This document shows positions 56,512 through 64,000 of a stretch of DNA of 64,000 nucleotides, piece after piece. Position 1 is the stretch's first letter; each line of letters opens with the position of its first letter. Made by a program: the position numbers and the translations under genes. The notes beneath the pieces are model-generated. The model did no database searches. It worked only from the letters and a program-made list of their open reading frames with translations, and was not told the origin of the DNA. This DNA is from Hansfordia pulvinata (lineage: Eukaryota > Ascomycota > Sordariomycetes > Xylariales): positions 1-64,000 of the forward strand of contig BJKQ01000019.1 in NCBI GenBank assembly GCA_006538405.1. The letters run 5' to 3'.

Positions 56512-59500
56512 TCAGTCCGCAGAGGCCCGCGCCAGCGCCTCGTGCAGGTGCGGCGGGAAGCGGTACTTGAGCTGGCTCGTGTACGTCGTCAGGTCCACGC
56601 TCATCTGCTTGAGCTGGTCCACCATCAGCCGCCGCGTGCCCTCGTTGCCGCTGAACTGGCCCCCCATGTGCAGGTCCCGCTGCCGGATGCAGCACGTGAT
56701 CGTCCACATGAGCAGGTTCGGCACGTTGATCGCCACCGGCTGCGGCAGGCCCGCGAACATGGACGCGTAGTGCCGGATCTTGGCCGGGTCGCCCCGCGCG
56801 TCCAGCGGCAGGATGCTGAGCGACGAGATGCGCTGCGAAGGGTCAGTGTGTGAAAAAGGAGAGGCGTGACGTGAAGGAGACGAAAGAAAAAGACGCGATA
56901 AGAGCGACGAGGCAAACTCACATCCAGACACGCGGCCCACTGACCGCCCTCCACCATGCCCTTGATCTGGCTCATCTGAAGCAGAATGTGGCAGGCGTTG
57001 CGGTTGACGTCCTCAATCTTGGTGTAGAACATGGCGTCCTGCTCGTACATGGTCATCATGGTCCGCGCCAGCTCGATCGGGTCGTCGATCGACGCCAGGC
57101 TCAAACTGCTGTTGCGCTGCTGCTGAGGCTGCTGCTGCTGCTGCTGCTGCTGCGCGGCCGCCCGTGGCTTCACCGGCATCAGTCGCATCGGGTCCTGGCC
57201 AATCTCCAGCGAGATGGCCTCGCTCAGCGCGCGGCTCACAATCGTCACCACGCTGTCGTAGTCCCCGGCCAGGTGGTACAACAGCACGGCGTCCGTCGTC
57301 CGCCCGTTGTCGTCGGCGAAGCGCGCCGCCTGCAGCGTCACCGCCTTGACAAAGTCGTCCTCCTGCCGCAGCCCGATCAGGCCGCTGCGCTCCTCGATCA
57401 GGCCCGTGATGCGCTGCCCGTCGGGCCGGATGTCGCCGATCAGCTGCGAGAACTCGCGCGTCTCCAGCACCAGCTCCCGCAGCGCCATGTGGCACAGCTC
57501 CGCCTGCTGCCGCCCCGCCTCGCCCTCCAGGTCCGCGTTGAGGCAGATGAGCACCAGGTAGTCGACCGCCGACGCCACGTCCGCCGCCCGGAAGTCGCGC
57601 GTGTAGTAGCCCAGCATCCGCCCGAAGCTCAGCTGCGCCCTCTCGCGCGTGTCGCGCGACAGCAGCTCGCTCTCCACCGTCCACGGGTTGGCCGGCTGGA
57701 TCAGCCCGTAGAACTCGAGCCCGATGGCAAAGTGCACCGCGTCCACGTACGAGAAGGGGTACAGGTACGCGATCGCCTGCTCGAACAGGCCCGACAGCAC
57801 CTGCAGGAAGAAGTACATGCCGAACTGCCCGTGGCCCGCGTCGTCGCCCGGCGTCTTGGGGAAGTGCTTCTTGCCAATCTCCTGCATGCTCTTCTGCAGG
57901 TCCGCCAGCGTGAACGACTCGCTCGCCACCTCGATCGTCCGCTCGTTCTCCCGCGCCAGGCTGAACTGCAGCCAGATCCAGTCCTCAATGTCCGTGTTGA
58001 TGCCCTCCAGCGTCCGGTTGCCCACCTCGCACCGCCCCACGATCTTGTAGCACGCCATCCGGTACGGGTCCAGCGACCCGCTCGGCGCGTTGCGCGCCCG
58101 CTGGCTGTACTCGTTGTTGCACCGCTCCTGCAGCTGCCGCCGCAGCCGCCGCTCCGGCGACGACGCGTACTCCAGCAGGTAGCTGCCAAACGTCCGGTCG
58201 ATGCTGCGGAACGTCGTCGACCGCGACTTGACGTACTCGGCCGCCTCCGCCACGTGGCCCGACCGCAGCAGGAAGAAGATGTGCGCCCACACGTACTCCC
58301 CCTCGATCTCCTGCAGCTCCGTCTTGTCGCCCACCAGGTCCCGCCGCCCCGCCCGCAGCCGCACGTACGCCTTGACCTTGCTGACCACGTCCGGCCGGCC
58401 CCCGAGGTTCGACTCGCGCTGGTTGCTGTACACCAGCGCCTCCAGCTGCTGGAAGAATTTACCCTCCAGAAACGAGAGCGCCCCGGACAGGATCTTCTTG
58501 CGCATCGCCACCGAGTTGGCCGACTTGTCGTTGGGGTCCATGTGCAGCTCCCGCAGGCTGCGCTCCTTGGCCGTCGCGCCGCCCGCAAACGTCTCCGCCT
58601 CCGCATTCTCCCCCACCATCGCCACCACCGCCTGGTACGCGTCCACCAGGTGCTGCGCGTGCCGGTCCCCGCTGCGCCGCTCCACGTCCGCCAGCTCCGC
58701 CAGGATCGGGTACGGCACCTTGTCGCGCCGCGACGCGTTGAGCTGCCGCACCCGCTCCGCCAGCTTCGCCTGCTTGTCCCGCGCGAACCGGTCGTCCCCG
58801 GCCGCCGACGTCGCGTTGAGCGTGTTCTCCGACGCGTCCCCCTGGTCCTTGTCGCCCGCGTTGAGCGCCGCGTGCGACCCGATCTTGCTGGGCGTGCCGA
58901 TGACCGACTTCTGCAGGTTGGTCCGCCCGAACACGCTGCCGCGCGCCCCGGCCGTCGACCGCCCGCCCGCCCCCCCTTGGGGTTGCGCCGCGACCGCCCG
59001 AACCCGCCCTGCGACTCGCGCGGCGACGACGCCGCCGCCGCGTCGCCCGTCGTGTCGTCGCGCGTCTTGATCCCGAAGTGGTCGTAGATCCGCTTGCGCT
59101 GCGCGTCCCACTCCATGTTGATGTTGTCCTCCACAAAGTTGTCAAAGTCGCGCACCGACCGGTCCAGCCCGTCCGCAATCATGCTCAGCGTCGTCTTGGT
59201 CTGCAGGTTGGCCAGGTACGCCTCGACGTCGATGTCGGTCGTGGCGGGGCCGGAGCCGGGGATGGGGCGCTGCGCCGCCGCCGCGCCGTGCACGTTGAAG
59301 TACTTGAGGTCCTTGACGGCCGCGCCCGGGTCCACGCCGGACGCCGCCAGGACGTTGTGAGCCTTGCCGTGGCGCAGGGGGTCCGAGGCCTGGGGGCCCA
59401 GCTTCCTCAGCCGCTGGCGCAGGTCGCCCAGCCCGAGCTGCAGGCTGGGCAGGTCCTCGAGGGGCGATTCGCCATCGGCCTGCTTCTTGCTCTTGGCCAG

Positions 59501-59986
59501 CAGGCTGTCGAAGTAGCCAGTCGTGTTGCCCTGGGGGAGGGCCGTGGTCTCTTGCTGGCTGACCGAGGCGCCGAGCCCGAGGCCGGAGGCGGGTTGTGTG
59601 CCGAGGCCGGACGCGGGCTGGGTGCTGCCGAGGCCGGACGCGGGCTGGGTGCTGCCGAAGAGGCTGCCTGCCGCTTGTTGGGGCTGAGCTTGGGGTTGGG
59701 ATTGGGTCTGGTTGCCGCCAAAGAGACTGGATGTCGTGTTGGTGTTGGTGTTGCCGCCGAAGAGGGAGCTGGCTGAAGCACCCGTATTAGCAGTGTTGTT
59801 GTTGGTGTTGCCGCCGAAGAGGGAGCTGGCTGAAGCACCCGTGTTCGCGTTGGCAGTGTTGGTGTTGGTATTGCCTCCGAAGAGGGAGCTCGCCGAAGCA
59901 CCCGTGTTGGTGGTGTTGCCGCCAAACAGCCCGCCGCCAGTCGGCGTGGTGGCGGGCTTGTTGAGGCTGGCGCCGAAGAGAGACAT
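56512..59986 (-). CDS. nic96: Nuclear pore scaffold protein Nic96 (NUP93 family) with N-terminal FG repeats
   Basis: Inner-ring scaffold nucleoporin that anchors the Nsp1-Nup49-Nup57 channel trimer and binds Nup192/Nup188. Exon 1 is 56922-59986 and exon 2 is 56512-56832, about 1128 residues, close to the long Chaetomium-type Nic96 and longer than the yeast protein. Residues 1-105 carry seven LFG motifs, mostly SLFGGN separated by Asn/Thr/Ala-rich linkers, then a QPASGLG repeat. GYFDSLLAKSKKQ and the following helix (about 157-200) fit the channel-trimer-binding motif. LSMIADGLDRSVRDFDNFVE (about 265-285) fits the Nup192/188-binding motif. The rest is an alpha-solenoid (for example LDPYRMACYKIVGRCEVGNR, GQFGMYFFLQVLSGLFEQAI). 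The frame breaks at the C7 run 58970-58976 (G7 on the coding strand), one base short; conserved sequence resumes as GRTNLQKSVIGTPSKIG in the next frame. The Nic96 domain beyond is intact. Confidence 0.93.
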
Positions 59987-60611
59987 GATGAGGGCCGCGG
60001 TGAACGAAGGGACAACAAGCAGTCAAACAGCTGGCGCTCGCCGGATCGATCAAGGCGAGAGCGCGATGGAGAGCAGAGCCTGCGAGCAGCGGGCCGCTGA
60101 TATGATGAAGCCTCAGTCTGGGGAGGGTGATTCGTGACAAGCCGGATGTGTCTTGCTGAGCCGCGAGCTTGGGGAGCTTGCGGTGAGAGTGGTGTCGAGG
60201 TGGAATCAACTTTCTCGATGTGATCAACATTGTTGTCAAGGGCTGCGCGTGTGTACCCAGGTACCGAGCCGATGCCCGGAACGGTTAGCGCCGGAAGCTG
60301 TACGACGTGCGAGTGGGTTCCATGTGCTTTTCGGGTGTATGCACCAAAGCATCACAGCCAGTCACGATGATGTCTCAGCGTTCGTCAACCAGACTTTGTG
60401 TACGACCTCTTCATTCAATGTATCGCGTCAACGCCGCAGCAGTTTCTAACCGGTGACGCCCATGTCACGCCTCTATTTTGTCCAGCTATTTTCTACTGTC
60501 ATCACTGGTTCGTTTGCTAAGGGCTACACTAGTTCGTTTGCTAAGGGCTCACCCGCAGTTTAGTCCATCAAGCCGCGTCCGAGTGTCGCCAGCTCCGACC
60601 ACAGCCTGAGC
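59987..60611. other. Intergenic region upstream of Nic96
   Basis: Contains the Nic96 promoter and the 3' UTR of the FGGY kinase, both on the minus strand. No gene is visible. A 20-bp direct repeat, GTTCGTTTGCTAAGGGCT, occurs twice at about 60508-60550. Confidence 0.5.
60508..60550. repeat. Direct repeat GTTCGTTTGCTAAGGGCT, two copies
   Basis: Two copies are separated by only ACACTA. They lie about 60 bp from the stop codon of the FGGY kinase, in its probable 3' UTR. Confidence 0.85.
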
Positions 60612-62522
60612 CTACTGCCACGAGCTCGTGGCGGCGTCGACCTTCTGGCGGTACTCGCGCTGGGTGCGGCACTGCTCGAGGAAGACCTCGTACTTGACGG
60701 CCAGCAGCTTCTTCTCGTGATCGTTGGTGCCCGGCTTGACGAGGCGGCCCGGCTTGCTCATGCGGTCCATGATGCTCCAGAGCTCCTCGGTCTTGCCGTC
60801 GGGGCCGGCGCTGGCGGCCTTGGCGCCGAGCATGGCGGCGCCGTGGACGACGGCGGCGTGGACGTACTTGGGGATGAGCACGGGCATGCCGCAGCTGGTG
60901 GCGATCAGGTCCATCAGCAGGTCGTTCTGGCACTGGCTGCCCGACATGAAGACGGAGGAGATGACGTGGCCCGACTCGTTCATCGACTCGACAATCTGCT
61001 TGGTCTGCAGCGCGATGAACTCCATGGTGGCGTAGTAGAGCAGCGCCAGGCCGTCGAGGGTCGTGTCGGAGCTCATGCCGACCAGCGAGCCCTTCATGTT
61101 GGGGTCGGCCACGGGCGACCGGTTGCCCCACAGGTCGCCGTAGAAGAAGAGGTGGCGGCCCAGGTACGAGACGGTCGGCGCGCCGGCCTTGGCCTGCAGC
61201 TCGCGCAGGCGCGCGTTGAGGTGGTCGTAGATGTTGGTCTGCGCCGCCGCCGCCCCGGCCACCAGGTCCTTGTGCGCCGGGTGCGTCTCGATGACGTGCC
61301 GCAGCAGCTCGCCCGTCGCCGACTGCCCGCCCTCGGCCATCCAGTAGCCCGGCAGCAGCACGTCGCGGTACGGGCCCCAGACCCCGTTGACGAACACGGG
61401 CTTCTCCGACATGGCCAGGTGGCACGTCGACGTCCCCGCCACCGCCGCCAGCCGCGTGAACGCCTGCGACACGTCGTTGGACTGGTGCGCCCCGTCCCCC
61501 GCCCCGTACGCGGGGTCGACCTTGGCGCCCACCGTCCCGATCCACCCCGCGTACGCGTCGATGACGCCGCTGCCGATGGCGATGCCCGCCGGCAGGCCCA
61601 GCTCGCGCCCCGCCTTCTCCGACAGCTGGCCCACCAGCTCGCCGGCGCTCAGGTACGTGTTGTTCTGCGGCAGTCAGTCAGTGTTAGCTGCGAGCGTTGT
61701 TGCCTGGGGCCACGAGTGCCCCGGAATCGTGCTGCGTGCTCCAGACTCACCACTCCGTTCACCCCGCCCATGCGCTTAAAGTCGTCCTTGACCAGGTCGC
61801 CCAGGCCGACCGTCTCGTAAAAGTCCTCCTGCCAGCCCTTGACGCTGCCGTCGACCCCGACCGGCACAAAGCCCTGCTTGCACACGACGCTGCAGAAGCT
61901 GCGCGTGTCGCCGCCCGTGGCCAGGTGCGTCAGGGCGTCGGTCAGGTCGTAGAACATGCACCGGTCGAACTGCTCCTTGGGCATATTGTTCTTGAGCCAC
62001 AGCACCTTGGGGATCTCCATCTCGATGCTCATGGTGCCGCCCACGTAGCGCAGCAGGTTGTGCTTGGTCGCGTTGACCTTCTCCGTCTCGGCCACGGGGC
62101 GGTGGTCCAGCCACAGGATCACGTTGCGCGCGTCGCCGTCCAGCTCGAAGCCCGGGCCCGTCACCGAGATGGGCGCCTTGGTCTCCGTGTCGAACACGCA
62201 CAGCGAGCACGTCGCGTCGAAGCCGATGCCCTTGACGCTGTTGACGTCCACGCCCGACTCGGCCACCACCTTGTGCACGCAGTTGCAGATGCATCTCCAG
62301 ATGTCGGTTGTGGATTGTTCCTGCAGAGGCGTCCTATTAGTCGAGCCCCGCTGCCAGTCCGGAGACGTTGCCAGTCCGGAGAGAACTCACGTAGTAGCCG
62401 GTCTGGGGCTGCCACAGCTTGATGGCCTCCGAGGCCAGGCCCTTGATCTCGCCCGTCGAGTCGATCAGACAGGCGCGGGCCGAGCCCGTGCCGACGTCGA
62501 TGCCGATGAAGTGTTCCTGCAT
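60612..62522 (-). CDS. FGGY-family carbohydrate kinase, D-ribulokinase-like
   Basis: An ATP-dependent sugar kinase of the FGGY fold, in the subgroup of yeast Ydr109c and human FGGY, which phosphorylate D-ribulose, probably as metabolite repair. Minus-strand exons are 62391-62522, 61751-62320 and 60612-61664, all phase 0, giving 584 residues with no frame break. The first lobe begins FIGIDVGTGSARACLID, the phosphate-binding motif. VKGIGFDATCSLCVFDTET, VILWLDHRPVAETEKVNAT and YVGGTMSIEMEIPKVLWLKN mark the substrate side. The second lobe contains GIAIGSGVIDAYAGWIG with the catalytic-type Asp, AVAGTSTCHLAMSEKPVFVN, and the C-terminal signature VFMSGSQCQNDLLMDLIAT. The length is usual for this subgroup, longer than bacterial ribulokinase. 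The ATG at 62522 lies directly before the phosphate motif, as in relatives. Confidence 0.94.
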
Positions 62523-64000
62523 GGTTGCGGTTAATGCTGGGAGGTGGTGGAAGGAGACGGCACGCCGGGAGTGGACGTTGGCACAAGAAGAAGGGCAATC
62601 AAGGCAGGCCGGAGTTCGGAACAGGGGCGTCGCCACCATCGCAGCGCCGAGGCGCGGCCTGTGGGCGATACCCGAAGCAGCCTCTCGGTCAAGCCGTAGG
62701 GACAAGTCGGAACGGGCGGGCTCTGGTCTCCACAGAGGGCAAGGGGATTGCCACCTACCATGGTTGATCGTGAGGCTCTCGCGCTGCTTGTGGCTGGGAG
62801 TGTCAGTGGTGTTGAGGGGTGACGATGTAGAGGAAGGGAAGTTGGGGTGCGGCGACCTACGTGGCGGTTGCACAGCTGAAAGAGCCGGTCTTGATCTCGC
62901 GGGTCTTGACCTTGACTGGGGTATGCTGACAGCAGGAGGGCAGATGGGGGACAGAGAAGAGCAGAAGATCTGGACAGAAGACCTAGGCAGAGGAGACACA
63001 GCCAGTCAAGGCGGGGCTGAAGGACGCCGGCTCTTATTCGATTCCGTCTGCTAATAAGAATGGCATGAACAGACAGATCCAATGGCTGCGATTGTCGATC
63101 TAGTCGTGGAGGACGAGCCCTAGACAGGACAGACAAGCAAGACCCCTCCAGGAGCTACCTAAGGTACGAGCGGTTAGACCACGCCCGCCGTTCGCGCAGG
63201 CGTCCTGGGCTGGCGGGATCGTGATTCGGTTGCGGCTACGAGTGTCCTGTCTGTTCCCTGCCGGGCTTGCCAGACTCCCAGACTCGATCAGACTTATTCC
63301 CGCCGGCGGCCGGGCTGCCTGGTTTGCCCCTCCCCACTCCCATCCTGAGAGGCGAGGGGCGAGGAGGCCAGAGATGAGGAGGCCAGAGATGCGGCGGCAT
63401 CCTCTGCCTGGCGGACGAAGCGGTCTCTGAATGTCCACGTCGTCATGGCGTTTGCCGGCCGGCTAGAGGAATTGCGAACGGACGAGACTGGATGGGATTG
63501 GACGGGATTGGATGGGGATGGAGGGGCAGAGGATGACAGGGACCACCCCGCACTTGACTGACAATGCGCGTCTGCAGCGGTTCAGACTGGGACACGGGGT
63601 TCGCAGCCACTCGGCCACTAGCCACCGAGCCACCCAGCTGTTCGTCCAGCCTGTCTTGCCGCTCCAATGCGGCCAGAGGAAATTCACCCAGCGGCTCATC
63701 AACACCAGCATCGTCGTCTTGATCCGTCGTCGTGATGCGCAATCTCGCCGGCCGTGTTGGCAGGAGCGACGCGCCCCCGCGCCTTCCCTTCCTCAAGGTG
63801 CACAGACTCAAAAAGGAAGTGTGGGGCCTGCATCCACTGCGGTGACGCCACCGATGGACCGCCCCAGCGACGCCCAGCGCCCCAAGCCGGAGCCCAGCGC
63901 CCGCCTGCACAGCCCAGGGCTCTCGGGGGCACACCCACGGCACCCTCCAGGCAGTCGCTAGCGCCTGATCGACAGCGACTCGCCCGACGTCCAGCAACCA
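62523..64000. other. Upstream region of the FGGY kinase to the window end
   Basis: The part next to 62523 is the kinase promoter and leader. The remainder, to the window end, has GGATGGGATTGGACGGGATT-type short repeats near 63487-63520 and GAGGCCAGAGATG repeats near 63364-63390. Open frames, the longest being 220 codons (62337-62999, -), overlap the kinase exon and lack independent support. A gene beginning beyond the right edge cannot be excluded. Confidence 0.45.

Noticed and set aside
56850..59087. 745-codon open frame on the + strand opposite nic96
   Set aside because: It is an antisense shadow of a highly GC3-biased gene; the protein is a Arg/Leu/Val/His string with no family motifs, and the minus strand carries the unmistakable Nic96.
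942..59986. Calling the seven frame-broken genes pseudogenes
   Set aside because: Each has one short -1 change at or beside a homopolymer and otherwise intact conserved sequence, introns and ends; PMA1 and NIC96 are essential. Sequence error is the simpler explanation.

Overview
This is a GC-rich nuclear segment from a filamentous ascomycete, most likely Pezizomycotina and probably Sordariomycetes. The coding regions contain short introns (about 45 to 250 bp) with GTAAGT/GTGAGT-type donors, CTAAC-like branch sites and CAG/TAG acceptors. Third codon positions are strongly C/G. The proteins have the filamentous-fungal form, for example a plasma-membrane H+-ATPase with the usual short third exon and a Nic96 of Chaetomium-like length. 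I found no bacterial operons, CRISPR arrays, rRNA or convincing tRNA genes.

Layout from left to right: a Gln/Pro/Ser-rich conserved fungal protein of unknown function (0.94-3.5 kb, +); a 6.3 kb gene-free stretch with microsatellites and a CAG higher-order repeat; a Faa2-like acyl-CoA synthetase (9.8-12.0 kb, +); an AT-rich island; a large WD40 protein with an N-terminal SUMO-interacting-like motif (12.9-17.0 kb, +); an Nrd1/Seb1-type CID+RRM termination factor (17.7-20.1 kb, -); mitochondrial citrate synthase (21.2-22.7 kb, -), divergent from a Yhm2-type mitochondrial citrate/oxoglutarate carrier (25.8-27.0 kb, +); a small low-GC secreted orphan protein (30.1-30.7 kb, +); a gene-free region of about 15.4 kb; the plasma-membrane H+-ATPase Pma1 (46.1-49.0 kb, +); a DCAF4-like WD-repeat protein (49.8-51.5 kb, +); a bZIP/DUF3425 transcription factor (52.0-54.3 kb, -); nucleoporin Nic96 (56.5-60.0 kb, -); and an FGGY-type D-ribulokinase-like kinase (60.6-62.5 kb, -).

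Most genes are unrelated housekeeping genes. The one pathway pairing is citrate synthase beside the mitochondrial citrate carrier: one makes citrate in the matrix and the other exports it in exchange for oxoglutarate.

Two window-wide patterns stand out. First, seven of the twelve genes, including the normally essential PMA1 and NIC96, have their reading frame broken by an apparent single-base loss, mostly inside a C/G run. This looks like a systematic assembly error and not pseudogenisation. Second, a short near-palindromic word, GTACTCGTAC/GTACGAGTAC, and a sister word, TACTCCGTA/TACGGAGTA, recur in non-coding DNA far more often than base composition predicts. I found no clear undescribed multi-gene system; the dispersed motif and the 15 kb gene-free block upstream of PMA1 are the most unusual features.
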